In this document: piece after piece, positions 7,070-15,953 of the stretch
Layout of the letters: every line of letters starts with the position of its first letter
Numbering within the stretch: position 1 is the stretch's first letter
NCBI GenBank assembly: GCA_947631005.1
Contig: CANRJR010000025.1
Span: 1 to 33,569, forward strand
Length of the DNA stretch: 33,569 nt
Source: an uncultured Clostridia bacterium
Lineage (GTDB): Bacteria; Bacillota; Clostridia; Christensenellales; Borkfalkiaceae
Reading direction: 5' to 3'
Made by a program: the position numbers and the translations under genes
The notes under the pieces: model-generated
What the model was told of the DNA's origin: nothing
What the model saw: the letters and a program-made list of their open reading frames with translations, nothing else
The model's database searches: none

Positions 7070-8549
7070 AGTCTACAATCCCGATGTGCTCTCGTGCCTT
7101 GCCAATCTCTCGAGCGACGAGGTGTTCACGCCGCCCGAGATCGTGAACGAGATGCTCGACCTTCTTCCCCAAGAGCTGTTCCAAAATCCCGACACGACGT
7201 TTTTGGATCCCGCTTGCAAGACGGGCGTGTTCCTTCGGGAGATCGCAAAGCGGCTCATCAAGGGTTTGGAGCGGCAGTTTCCCGATCTTCAAGAGCGCGT
7301 CGACCACATCTTTCATAAACAGCTCTTCGGCATCGCCATCACGGAGCTTACAAGCCTTCTTTCCCGCCGCGGCGTGTATTGCAGTAAATATCCGAACGGG
7401 GAATTTTCGGTGACGAAGTTCAAGACCGCCGAGGGCAATATCCGCTATAAGCGCATTCCGCACACATGGAAAAATGGCAAGTGCATCTATTGCGGGGCGA
7501 GCGAAAGCGAGTATTCCCGCGGCGACGATTTAGAGACCCATGCCTACGAATTTATCCACATCAATGATTTGGAGAAGCTGTTCAATATGAAATTCGACGT
7601 CATCATCAGCAACCCGCCGTATCAACTCTCCGACGGCGGCGCACAAGCAAGTGCAAGCCCGATATATCAATATTTTGTAGAGACAGCAAAGAAGTTAAAA
7701 CCTCGGTATTTGACCATGATTATTCCTTCCCGGTGGTTTACGGGCGGAAAAGGATTGGACGATTTTCGCAATTCAATGTTGCATGATGATCGTCTGCGCG
7801 TCCTTCATGACTATCTTAATGCAAGCGATTGTTTCCCCGGCGTTGAAATTAAGGGCGGCATTTGCTATTTCCTATGGGATAGAGACAACCACGGTTTATG
7901 CCATATAACAACCCATAAGAGCAATACCGAATTTTCCATAAGCGAACGTCCACTTTTAGAGGCGAAAAGCGAAGTGTTCGTGCGTTATAACGAAGCCATC
8001 GGAATCTTACAAAAAGTTACTGCTTTTCATGAACCTTCTTTTAGCGTTTTAGTGAGCGCACGAAAACCCTTTGGCCTTCCAACCAATTTTGAAGCATTTG
8101 AAAAATCGGGTCCAATTAAAGTTTATGCCAACAAGCAAATCGGCTATTTGGGAAATGATTTTATTATTCCTAAAAATGCGGATTGGAAAAACAAGTGGAA
8201 AGTTTTAATTTCACGTGCATATGGGGCAGGAGAAGATTATCCTCATCAAATACTAAACAAACCGTTAATAGGAGAAATCGGCTCAATATGTACTGAAACG
8301 TATTTACTTATCGGACCTTTTGACGATAAAACAACCGCGGAAAACGTAATTTCTTATATATCAACGGAATTCTTCCGATTTCTCGTGTTGCTTGTTAAAA
8401 ATACGCAAGACGCTACCTCTCGTGTGTATCAGTTTGTCCCCATGCAAGATTTTTCCAAACCGTGGACAGACAAAGAATTGTATGCAAAATACGGCCTTGC
8501 CGACGAGGAGATCGCCTTCATCGAGAGCATGATCCGCCCTATGGAATAG
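7050..8549 (+). CDS. Adenine-specific DNA methyltransferase, Eco57I-like
   Basis: A 499-residue modification subunit that should methylate adenine using AdoMet. From ATG 7050 it begins [20 protein letters not shown], followed by [18 protein letters not shown], motif [16 protein letters not shown] (about 51-65) and catalytic NPPY near residues 187-190 in [16 protein letters not shown] pair near 147 is a possible metal site. Downstream come [14 protein letters not shown] and the specificity region. Bases 7050-7650 and about 8450-8549 are GC-rich like the backbone, while about 7670-8440 is AT-rich, suggesting a replaced recognition domain. The frame is open upstream to 6864, but that part is the MITE-like repeat. 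No ribosome site precedes ATG 7050. It works with the preceding subunit and protects DNA from the downstream nuclease. Confidence 0.82.
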   Translation: MNTLFDKVYNPDVLSCLANLSSDEVFTPPEIVNEMLDLLPQELFQNPDTTFLDPACKTGVFLREIAKRLIKGLERQFPDLQERVDHIFHKQLFGIAITELTSLLSRRGVYCSKYPNGEFSVTKFKTAEGNIRYKRIPHTWKNGKCIYCGASESEYSRGDDLETHAYEFIHINDLEKLFNMKFDVIISNPPYQLSDGGAQASASPIYQYFVETAKKLKPRYLTMIIPSRWFTGGKGLDDFRNSMLHDDRLRVLHDYLNASDCFPGVEIKGGICYFLWDRDNHGLCHITTHKSNTEFSISERPLLEAKSEVFVRYNEAIGILQKVTAFHEPSFSVLVSARKPFGLPTNFEAFEKSGPIKVYANKQIGYLGNDFIIPKNADWKNKWKVLISRAYGAGEDYPHQILNKPLIGEIGSICTETYLLIGPFDDKTTAENVISYISTEFFRFLVLLVKNTQDATSRVYQFVPMQDFSKPWTDKELYAKYGLADEEIAFIESMIRPME

Positions 8550-8615
8550 AGCCCAAAAAAATTTTCAAAATAAGGCGACTTTTGGCGGAAACCCCAAGCG
8601 AGCGTTTGAAAGGTA

Positions 8616-8624
8616 TGATATAAT
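8616..8624 (+). promoter_or_regulatory. Extended -10 promoter of the HNH gene
   Basis: TGATATAAT forms an extended -10 (TGnTATAAT) about 60 nt before ATG 8686, with no good -35. It would let the HNH gene be expressed apart from the methyltransferase genes. Confidence 0.5.
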
Positions 8625-8685
8625 ATACTTGCAGGCAAGGCAACGCAGTTGATAATGTCTGTAATTATGCCAATGGAGAAAAACT

Positions 8686-9474
8686 ATGAGCAAGATTGTG
8701 ATTGACAAATGTCATATTTGCGGACAAAACAGAGAGCTTACTTGGGAACATATTCCGCCAAAGTCTTCCGGGAATAACAGATCTGTAAAGTATTATTACA
8801 CTTTTGACGTTCCTTCTTTTGGCGACAGTCTATCCGAAGCAGCACAGTCGCATAAAAAAGCATTTCATGTATCCCAGGGCGGCTTAAAATTCCGAACACT
8901 ATGTTCAGATTGTAATAATTTCACCGGTGCTAATTATGTAACAGCATATAGTGATTTTGCCGTTCAATTACAAAATGATTTACGCAATATACGCCAAGCC
9001 GAAAATCTAAATAAATCCCTGCATTTTAATCGGAAAATTATGCCGTTAAACTTTTTGAAAGAAGTGCTGGCATTGTTTTGCTCCATTTTACCTTATTATA
9101 CTGTCCAAAAGTACAAATTTGCCGACTTTGTTTTGAACAAGGAAATGCAAACATTTCCTGATGACAAATTCGACTTGTATATGTATGTTAGTACAACAGA
9201 AAATGGACTCTTTAAATTCACACCCCCCATGGGGGTTTACAATACCGCAGTAAACGACTTCTTTGCTGGGGCAGAAATATCTGCACCGCCCATGGGATTT
9301 TTGTTATTGTTTAAATCAGATAAATTCAAATCACGAAACAAATTACCGTTACCGAGCATAAAGCTCATGAATCGAAATAGTTATAACGAAGAAGTTGAAT
9401 TTTCATTTGATTTACCGCTATTAAAGCCCTCAAGAGCACCGTTAGCGTTTAAAAATTATTCGCTCTTCAAATAG
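8686..9474 (+). CDS. HNH endonuclease-like protein
   Basis: A 262-residue AT-rich gene with ribosome site GGAGAA 5 nt before ATG 8686. The N-terminus has the zinc-framed HNH pattern: CHICGQNRELTWEHIPP (Cys pair near residues 9 and 12, Glu-His near 21-22), then LCSDCNNFTGANYV (Cys pair near 73 and 76). The rest, with LNFLKEVLALFCSILPYY and several beta strands, is not recognised. It stands between the modification and restriction genes, has its own promoter and differs in composition from both GC-rich neighbours, so it may be a later insertion. It could be a second nuclease of the system or an independent defence gene. HNH chemistry is inferred from the motif; the substrate is unknown. Confidence 0.65.
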   Translation: MSKIVIDKCHICGQNRELTWEHIPPKSSGNNRSVKYYYTFDVPSFGDSLSEAAQSHKKAFHVSQGGLKFRTLCSDCNNFTGANYVTAYSDFAVQLQNDLRNIRQAENLNKSLHFNRKIMPLNFLKEVLALFCSILPYYTVQKYKFADFVLNKEMQTFPDDKFDLYMYVSTTENGLFKFTPPMGVYNTAVNDFFAGAEISAPPMGFLLLFKSDKFKSRNKLPLPSIKLMNRNSYNEEVEFSFDLPLLKPSRAPLAFKNYSLFK

Positions 9475-9489
9475 AGAAAGGAATACGCC

Positions 9490-12354
9490 ATGCCGGACTT
9501 TTTTCAACAACGGCCGAAAGTAGAGCCGACGATCTACGCCTACCGGCTCGTCGGGGTACCGTCGCACGAGGGGTATCTCAAAGTCGGCTACACCGACCGA
9601 GATGTGGAGACGCGCGTCAAGGAGCAGACGCACACGAGCGGGCTCAAAGCGCAGATCGTCCTCAAAGAGCCCGCGATGCGCCCCGACGGGACCTGCTTCC
9701 GCGATAGCGACGTCCACGCCATTTTGCGCCGCAGGGGCTTTTTGCAGCTCAATGAAGGGGCGGATCGGAACGAGTGGTTTCGTTGCGGCGTAGAGGATGT
9801 GAAGGCGGCGATCGTGAGCCTCACCCTCGGACATGGTATGGGGGAAAGCCGTCATCTTGCCTTCAAAATGCGCCCCGAGCAGGTGGTGGCCGTGCAACGC
9901 ACGATGGCGTATTTCGACAAAGCCATCAAGGACGAGCCCAACAAGTCGCCCAAGTTTTTGTGGAATGCCAAGATGCGCTTCGGCAAGACGTTCGCCGCCT
10001 ATGAGCTCGCCAAGAAAATGGGCTTCAAGCGCGTGCTCGTCCTCACCTTCAAGCCCGCGGTGGAGTCGGCTTGGCGGGAGGATCTTCTCTCCCACGTCGA
10101 TTTTGAAGGCTGGCAATTCGTCTCCAACAAGGATGCGCAGGCGCAGGCGGTGAATATCGATGTCGCCTTCGCAAATTGCAAAAAATCCGACCCCATTGTG
10201 GTATTTGGTTCCTTCCAGGACCTTCTCGGCACCAACGAAAACGGCGGCATCAAGGCGAAAAACGAGTTCATCCATACCGAGGTTTGGGACCTCGTCATCT
10301 TCGACGAATACCACTTCGGCGCATGGCGGGAGAGTGCGAAGAAGCTCTTCGAGGACCCCGACGACGAGGAGAGCGCCGACTTCGACTTCGAAGCCTACAA
10401 GCGCACCGAGGCGGACAACGCCTACAATGAAAGTTTTCTGCCCATCTCCGCGCGCTACTATCTCTATTTGAGCGGGACCCCCTTCCGCGCCCTCAACAGC
10501 GGCGAGTTTATTGAGGATCAAATCTATAATTGGACGTATTCGGACGAACAGCGTGCCAAGGCGGAATGGATCGGCTCCAATAACCCCTACCGCGCTCTGC
10601 CGCGCATGGTGATGCTCACCTATCGCATTCCCGAGAGCATTCGCCAAATTGCTTTGCAAGGAGAATACAACGAGTTCGACCTCAACGTCTTTTTCTCCGC
10701 CAAGGGGAAGGGCGCGGAGGCGCGCTTCGTCTATGAAAACGAGGTGCAGAAGTGGCTCGACCTCATTCGCGGCTCCTATCTCCCCGCGAGCGTGGACGAC
10801 TTAAAATTGGGGCAGGACAAGCGCCCGCCCATGCCCTATTCGGATACGCGGCTTCTTGGCGTTCTCTCGCACACGCTGTGGTTTTTGCCCAATGTGGCAA
10901 GCTGTCAGGCGATGGCAAACCTGCTTCGTCAGAAGCAAAATTCTTTCTATCACGATTATAAGATCAACGTCTGCGCGGGCGCCTCGGCGGGCATCGGGTT
11001 GGACGCGCTCCGCCCCGTGCTCTCCTCGATGGGAAACCCCCTCGAAACGAAGACCATTACCCTCTCCTGCGGGAAGCTCACGACGGGGGTCACCATTCGC
11101 CCGTGGACGGGAATCTTCATGCTTCGCAATTTGAAATCGCCAGAGACCTACTTTCAGGCGGCGTTCCGCGTGCAGTCCCCGTGGGAGATCACCGACGACA
11201 ACGGCGATAGGCGCATCATGAAAGAGGAGTGCTATATCTTCGACTTCGCGCTCGACAGAGCTTTGCGGCAGATCTCCGACTATTCCTGCCGTCTCAACGT
11301 CGAAGAGAGCAATCCCGAAAAGAAGGTCGCCGAATTCATCTCGTTTTTGCCCGTCCTCGCCTACGACGGCTCGACAATGAAACAGGTGAGCGCGCAGGAC
11401 GTTCTCGACATCGCCATGGCGGGTACGAGCGCGACCCTCCTCGCGCGGCGGTGGGAATCGGCGCTTCTCGTCAATGTGGATAACGAGACGCTCTCCCGCC
11501 TCCTCAATAACAAAGAGGCGTTGGACGCGCTCATGCGCATCGAGGGCTTCCGCTCCCTCAATCAGGACATCGAGACGATTATCAACAAGTCGGAAGCGGT
11601 CAAGAAGGCGAAAAAAGACGGCGAGAAACTTTCCCCCAAGGAGAAGAAAGAGCTCACCGACGAAGAGAAAGAATACAAGTCCATGCGCAAGCAAATTCAG
11701 GAAAAGCTGATCAAATTTGCAACGCGCGTGCCGATTTTTATGTATCTCACCGACTACCGCGAGCAGTCGCTCAAAGACGTCATCACCCAGCTCGAACCGG
11801 GGCTCTTCAAGAAGGTCACAGGGCTGGGCGTAAACGACTTCAATTTGCTCTGCTCGATCGGCGTGTTCAACGCGAGCCTCATGAACGAAGCCATCTTCGG
11901 CTTCAAACGCTACGAGGATAGCTCCCTCTCCTACACGGGCATCGAGAAGCATTTGGGCGAAGATGTGGGCGGCTGGGATACCGTCATCCGCCGCGAGGAG
12001 TACGAGAGACTGTTCTACAATCAACAGGCGACGATGGAACGCATGGCGGAAGAGATCGCGGTCGCCGTTTCGGAACCGCCCGAGGAACGCGAGGAAAGCG
12101 CGCCCTCCCCTTCGCCCGCCATACATACCGCGCCCACCTCGGCAGCCGCATCGCAACCGCCCGAGCCGCCGAAAGAAGCGTTCGATTGCTCCTTGGTGGA
12201 AGTCGGGACTGCCGTCTCCCACGGGAAATTCGGCGATGGGAAAGTCGTGAAGTTGGACAAAGCGAAGAAATACCTAACCATCGCCTTCTCCGTCGGCGAA
12301 AAGGCGTTTGTCATGCCGAGTTGCTTCGACATGGGCTTTTTGAAATTGATATAA
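9490..12354 (+). CDS. Restriction protein: GIY-YIG nuclease fused to SF2 helicase
   Basis: The 954-residue probable restriction subunit starts at ATG 9490 after GAAAGGA. Domains in order: a GIY-YIG/T5orf172-type nuclease (about 12-95) with IYAYRL and GYLKVGYTDRDVETRVKEQ; an SF2 translocase with an unusual Walker A, MRFGKTF (GKT at 165-167), motif II DEYH (about 272), motif III-like LSGTPFRAL, and motif VI-like QAAFRVQSPW (about 555); a charged helical segment near 695-740; a P/A/E-rich linker; and a C-terminal Tudor-like domain (about 900-954) with VEVGTAVSHGKFGDGKVV, as at the end of UvrD/PcrA helicases. Cleavage would depend on ATP-driven translocation and be blocked by the upstream methyltransferases. 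GC-rich, backbone-like composition. The architecture call is strong; its formal restriction type is unsettled. Confidence 0.8.
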   Translation: MPDFFQQRPKVEPTIYAYRLVGVPSHEGYLKVGYTDRDVETRVKEQTHTSGLKAQIVLKEPAMRPDGTCFRDSDVHAILRRRGFLQLNEGADRNEWFRCGVEDVKAAIVSLTLGHGMGESRHLAFKMRPEQVVAVQRTMAYFDKAIKDEPNKSPKFLWNAKMRFGKTFAAYELAKKMGFKRVLVLTFKPAVESAWREDLLSHVDFEGWQFVSNKDAQAQAVNIDVAFANCKKSDPIVVFGSFQDLLGTNENGGIKAKNEFIHTEVWDLVIFDEYHFGAWRESAKKLFEDPDDEESADFDFEAYKRTEADNAYNESFLPISARYYLYLSGTPFRALNSGEFIEDQIYNWTYSDEQRAKAEWIGSNNPYRALPRMVMLTYRIPESIRQIALQGEYNEFDLNVFFSAKGKGAEARFVYENEVQKWLDLIRGSYLPASVDDLKLGQDKRPPMPYSDTRLLGVLSHTLWFLPNVASCQAMANLLRQKQNSFYHDYKINVCAGASAGIGLDALRPVLSSMGNPLETKTITLSCGKLTTGVTIRPWTGIFMLRNLKSPETYFQAAFRVQSPWEITDDNGDRRIMKEECYIFDFALDRALRQISDYSCRLNVEESNPEKKVAEFISFLPVLAYDGSTMKQVSAQDVLDIAMAGTSATLLARRWESALLVNVDNETLSRLLNNKEALDALMRIEGFRSLNQDIETIINKSEAVKKAKKDGEKLSPKEKKELTDEEKEYKSMRKQIQEKLIKFATRVPIFMYLTDYREQSLKDVITQLEPGLFKKVTGLGVNDFNLLCSIGVFNASLMNEAIFGFKRYEDSSLSYTGIEKHLGEDVGGWDTVIRREEYERLFYNQQATMERMAEEIAVAVSEPPEEREESAPSPSPAIHTAPTSAAASQPPEPPKEAFDCSLVEVGTAVSHGKFGDGKVVKLDKAKKYLTIAFSVGEKAFVMPSCFDMGFLKLI

Positions 12355-12405
12355 AAAAGCCCTCGCGCCGCCCCTTCCTTCCCGCACAAAATTCTTCGAG
12401 AATAA

Positions 12406-12439
12406 GAAAAAACCTGACCCATAGAGATTTGGATCAGGC
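12406..12439 (-). terminator. Terminator of tRNA-Gln
   Basis: On the minus strand CCTGATCC and GGGTCAGG pair with one mismatch around a 10-nt loop and are followed by TTTTTTC, just past the tRNA 3' end. Confidence 0.7.
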
Positions 12440-12445
12440 TTTTAT

Positions 12446-12520
12446 TGGCTGGGGTAGCTGGATTCGAACCAACGAATGACGGAGTCAGAGTCCGTTGCCT
12501 TACCGCTTGGCGACACCCCA
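12446..12520 (-). tRNA. tRNA-Gln (anticodon CTG)
   Basis: Read on the minus strand it folds as a cloverleaf: acceptor TGGGGTG with TACCCCA, discriminator G and an encoded CCA, anticodon stem ACGGA/TCCGT with loop CTCTGAC (anticodon CTG at 12486-12488), and T-arm GTTGG-TTCGAAT-CCAGC. It has its own promoter and terminator. tRNA genes are common integration sites and this one closes the defence region, but I found no duplicated tRNA end at the other side. Confidence 0.93.
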
Positions 12521-12532
12521 ATGTCGACTATC

Positions 12533-12561
12533 ATTTTATCAAACCTCGCACGAATTATCAA
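12533..12561 (-). promoter_or_regulatory. Promoter of tRNA-Gln
   Basis: TTGATA (12556-12561), 17 nt, TAAAAT (12533-12538) on the minus strand, with the -10 ending 12 nt before the tRNA 5' end. Between 12562 and 12770 I see no gene. Confidence 0.75.
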
Positions 12562-12770
12562 GCGTTTTTAAGTCCTTTTTCAAAATTCTCCCCAAAGTTT
12601 TTCTTGCGGGGTATGCTCCATGAAAGACCTCCGCTCCAAAATATCCCCTTCGCCAATCTTATAAATATTATAATTTGAGCCCCCTATCGCGGACATGGGT
12701 GGGCTCGATTTGCTCAAATGCGCTTTTTATCGCTTCCCCTATCTTCTCATTTCGACGAGAAATTTTACAG

Positions 12771-12802
12771 TAAAAAAGAAGGGCCATGTGTATGGCCCTT
12801 CT
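12771..12802 (-). terminator. Terminator of the surface-protein operon
   Basis: An 11-bp perfect stem (12777-12787 with 12792-12802) around a 4-nt loop, followed on the minus strand by TTTTTT. It lies 13 bp after the stop of the second operon gene. Confidence 0.88.
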
Positions 12803-12814
12803 TTGATGATTGTT

Positions 12815-15800
12815 TTATTTCTTGGACTTGGGAGCGCGCGATGCCTTGCAGAGCGGCTTCAACGGCAGATGCAACTTATCGGGCGAGAGCTTCGCGTTGT
12901 CGACTACGATGACCTCCTGCGGAGGATTGTCGGGCGACTTATAGAGGGCGATCTCCCCTTTCTGCCACTGCTTGCCGTCAGGGTCGAACCAATACACCTT
13001 TCTGCCGCGGCGGCGGAACATGACGCCCACCACATCGATACCGTTCTCGTCTCTTTCGACTTCCTTATAGCGCTCGACGTCGTTGATCTCCTTCTTGGAG
13101 AGCTCCTCGATCTCGGGCTCCTCCTCGGGCTGCACCGTTTCGGCTTGAACCTGCTCTTCGGCCTCGGCTTGCGCCTTGGCTTCGGCTTCCGCCCTTGCCT
13201 TCTCTTCGGCCTCGGCTTGCGCCTTGGCTTCGGCTTCCGCCCTTGCCTTCTCTTCGGCCTCGGCCTGTGCCTTGGCTTCGGCTTCTGCCCTTGCCTGTTC
13301 TTCGGCCTCGGCTTGTGCCTTGGCCTCCGCTTCCGCTCTTGCCTTCTCTTCGGCCTCGGCCTGGGCCTTGGCTTCCGCTTCTGCTCTTGCCCGTTCTTCG
13401 GCCTCGGCTTGTGCCTTGGCTTCGGCTTCTGCCCTTGCTTGCTCTTCGGCTTCGACCTGAGCCTTGGCTTCCGCTCTTGCTTGCTCTTCGGCCTCGGCTT
13501 GCGCCTTGGCTTCCGCTTCTGCCCTTGCCTTTTCTTCGGCCTCGGCCTGTGCCTTGGCTTCCGCTTCTGCCCTTGCCTTTTCTTCGGCCTCAGCTTGGGC
13601 CTTGGCTTCCGCTTCTAACCTTGCCTTCTCTTCGGCCTCGGCTTCCGCTTCTAACCTCGCTTGCTCTTCGGCCTCGGCTTGAGCCTTGGCTTCGGCTTCT
13701 AACCTTGCTTGCTCTTCGGCCTCAGCTTGGGCCTTGGCTTCCGCTTCTGCTCTTGCCTGCTCTTCGGCCTCGGCTTGGGCCTTGGCTTCCGATTCTGCTC
13801 TTGCCTTTTCTTCGGCCTCAGCCTGTGCCTTGGCTTCCGCTTCCGCCTTCGCCTGCGCTTCCAAATCACCGTCGGCGATGACGCGCTCCTCAACTTCTGC
13901 GCGCGCCGCCGCAATCTCCTCTTCGGAGAACTCAACGGTCTGGCCGTTCTTGGCGCGGATGAGGCCGCCGTAGAACAGGGCCGCCGTGGACTGGTAAGGC
14001 ATCGTATAATCGACGTTCCTGCGGTTCAGTTTGGTGTAGCCCAGCCGCTCCATGACTACGGCGATGAGGTCGCACGCGTAGTTCGCGCGGCGGGCGTTCT
14101 TCACGCGGTACATGCAGGGGACATCCTTGAAGGATTCGCCCTTCGCCTCTTCCACCTTATACTTCGTCTCGGCGTAATCGGCGGGATCGAGCGGCAAATA
14201 GAGGCAGAGCGTTCTGCCGCGGACGGTGAGCTTCGCGACGACGTTCTTGTGCTGTTTGAAGGTCTCGCGCTTCCAACTCGTCCTTGCATTCACCTTCTCG
14301 TAGGAGAGGAGTTCGTTCTTGACGAGGCTGTAAAGGCGCTTGGTCTCGTCGTCGGCCTGTATGAGCTTCGCCCTGTAACTGCGGTTGAGCCGCGCGGCTC
14401 TCTCCGCCTCTTCGGGAGCGGGAACGGGAACGGCCGCAACGGCCACTTCGCCCTCCTGCACTTCGCCCTCTTCGGCATCGGCGGCATCTTCCGCGAGCTC
14501 TTCCTCGTTCTCCTCTTCGTCCTCCGTCTCCTCGGCGCTCTCCGCCACTACGGGCTCGGCCTCTTCGGCGGGCGCAGCAGGCTTTACGGGCTCTTCGGCG
14601 GGCTTGGCATCGGTCAGATTTTTAAGTTCCGTAAGGAGTCCTGCGACGAGTTCGGGCGGGACCTCGGTGCCGTCCTTCATCTTGATGAGGCCGCGGGCAA
14701 GCAAGCGCGCCGTGGACTCATAGGGCATCGGGAATTCTTCGGGCTCGTGCTCGACCTTCTCGACGCCGAGGATCGCCATGCTGTCGGCAATGAGTTGGAG
14801 GGCATAGCGGGCGCGGCGCCCGTTCTTGATCCTGTAAAGGCAGGGCACGTCGAGCACGGAACTCGCATCTCCCGCGGGTTCGACCTTGTATTTGGTGTCG
14901 GTATAGGTCTCGGGATCGAGCGGCAGGTAGAGGCAGAGCGTCTTGCCGCGCATCGTGAGCTTGGCGGCCACGAGTTTGCGGTGCTTGAAGGTCTCCCTCT
15001 TCCAGCTGATGCGCGACTTCACCCTCTCGTAGGAAAGGAGCTCGTTCTTGATGAGCGTGTACCATTCCTTGGTGTCGTCGGACGCCTGAATGAGTTTGGC
15101 CGTGTAGCTCCTGTCGTAGCGGGAAACATACTGCTCGTCGTCGGCGAGGCTCTCGTCGAACAGGGTGCCGTCGGGAAGATAGATGGCCTCCACGGGCTCG
15201 GGTTCGCCCACTGCTCCCTCATCGACCTCGTCGTCGTTCAAGAGGACGATGGGCATGATCACGGGCTCGGGCTCTTCCACAGCGGGTTCGGGCTCAGGCT
15301 CGGGTTCGGGCTCGGGCTCGGGCTCAGGTTCAGGCTCGGGTTCGGGCTCGGGTTCGGGCTCGGGTTCGGGTTCGGGCTCAGGCTCAGGCTCAGGCTCGTT
15401 ACCGTTGTTCACGATGAGGATCTCCACGGGCGCGGAAGCGGGAGCGGTCTCCGTCTCGGATTCGGCCTCGGGCTCTCCCTCGGGTTCAACTTCGGCCTCG
15501 GGCTCAACTTCGGCCTCGTCCGCAATGACCGAAACCTTATAGAAGGCCGTCTTGCCGCCGTAGGAAACGTTCACAAAGACGTTGCCCTCTTCGTTGGTCT
15601 CGGGGGTAAAGAGGCCGTAATCGGTAACGACCGCGTCGTAGGGCGCATCGGAATAGTGCGCGATGACGACGAGCCCTTCCGTCGTGATGGGTTCCCCGAC
15701 GCGGAATTCCTGTTTGACGCTCTGAGTATCGAGCGTGATGCTCACGAGTTCGCGCTTCGCGACTTTCTCTTTGGCGCGCTTGATGCGGCGCATGATGATC

Positions 15801-15925
15801 GCAAAGACGATCACCATGAAAACGATAAGCACGATCTGCGCCACGAGGAGCCAGAAGAGCGCTGTCTCCATGTTCCACGGGATCTCCAGGGTTCCGATCT
15901 TGATCATATTCAGTCCATTCAACAT
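12815..15925 (-). CDS. Membrane protein with Ig-like domain, EP repeats, duplicated domain and long helix
   Basis: A 1036-residue protein starting at ATG 15925 after GAGGT, 28 bp behind the giant gene. Parts in order: TM helix about 21-45 followed by a strongly basic [13 protein letters not shown]; a bIG_3-like Ig domain about 60-135 ([34 protein letters not shown]); 19 EP dipeptides at 176-214; an unrecognised domain twice (about 271-395 and 512-638) with RSYx[22 protein letters not shown] and LCLYLPLDP; acidic linkers; 15 alanine/glutamate-rich units (about 688-926); and a C-terminal domain with [19 protein letters not shown]. The basic flank predicts a cytoplasmic C-terminal part, while the Ig domain suggests the outside. 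It probably works with the giant protein; its function is unknown. Confidence 0.75.
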   Translation of the reverse strand: MLNGLNMIKIGTLEIPWNMETALFWLLVAQIVLIVFMVIVFAIIMRRIKRAKEKVAKRELVSITLDTQSVKQEFRVGEPITTEGLVVIAHYSDAPYDAVVTDYGLFTPETNEEGNVFVNVSYGGKTAFYKVSVIADEAEVEPEAEVEPEGEPEAESETETAPASAPVEILIVNNGNEPEPEPEPEPEPEPEPEPEPEPEPEPEPEPEPEPEPEPAVEEPEPVIMPIVLLNDDEVDEGAVGEPEPVEAIYLPDGTLFDESLADDEQYVSRYDRSYTAKLIQASDDTKEWYTLIKNELLSYERVKSRISWKRETFKHRKLVAAKLTMRGKTLCLYLPLDPETYTDTKYKVEPAGDASSVLDVPCLYRIKNGRRARYALQLIADSMAILGVEKVEHEPEEFPMPYESTARLLARGLIKMKDGTEVPPELVAGLLTELKNLTDAKPAEEPVKPAAPAEEAEPVVAESAEETEDEEENEEELAEDAADAEEGEVQEGEVAVAAVPVPAPEEAERAARLNRSYRAKLIQADDETKRLYSLVKNELLSYEKVNARTSWKRETFKQHKNVVAKLTVRGRTLCLYLPLDPADYAETKYKVEEAKGESFKDVPCMYRVKNARRANYACDLIAVVMERLGYTKLNRRNVDYTMPYQSTAALFYGGLIRAKNGQTVEFSEEEIAAARAEVEERVIADGDLEAQAKAEAEAKAQAEAEEKARAESEAKAQAEAEEQARAEAEAKAQAEAEEQARLEAEAKAQAEAEEQARLEAEAEAEEKARLEAEAKAQAEAEEKARAEAEAKAQAEAEEKARAEAEAKAQAEAEEQARAEAKAQVEAEEQARAEAEAKAQAEAEERARAEAEAKAQAEAEEKARAEAEAKAQAEAEEQARAEAEAKAQAEAEEKARAEAEAKAQAEAEEKARAEAEAKAQAEAEEQVQAETVQPEEEPEIEELSKKEINDVERYKEVERDENGIDVVGVMFRRRGRKVYWFDPDGKQWQKGEIALYKSPDNPPQEVIVVDNAKLSPDKLHLPLKPLCKASRAPKSKK
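13145..13860 (-). repeat. 48-bp tandem repeat coding for a 16-residue helical unit
   Basis: Fifteen units of the type [16 protein letters not shown], encoded by near-identical 48-bp repeats. Two units are short (12 and 14 residues). Variation is mostly K/Q/R at one position and A/L at another. It would form a long continuous helix, comparable to the TolA stalk or an ER/K-type single helix, and the DNA is prone to copy-number change. Confidence 0.88.
15284..15397 (-). repeat. Glu-Pro hexanucleotide repeat, 19 units
   Basis: Nineteen in-frame GARCCN hexamers encode an uninterrupted (EP)19 stretch. EP repeats are extended and stiff, as in the periplasm-spanning linker of TonB, so this is likely a spacer next to the Ig-like domain. 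Confidence 0.92.
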
Positions 15926-15953
15926 AATTTATACCTCGCTTTCTTTCCTTTGA

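Noticed and set aside
9442..10659. 405-codon minus-strand frame
   Set aside because: Overlaps the helicase motifs in antisense and has no family features.
10801..12222. 473-codon minus-strand frame
   Set aside because: Shadow of the GIY-YIG/helicase gene, which carries recognisable motifs throughout in the plus frame.
12446..12520. tRNA-Gln as the attachment site of an integrated island
   Set aside because: No integrase and no duplicated tRNA 3' end could be found by eye at the other side of the defence region.
13145..13860. Repeat array considered as a CRISPR or noncoding minisatellite
   Set aside because: The units are contiguous, have no spacers, and stay in frame as a helical protein repeat.
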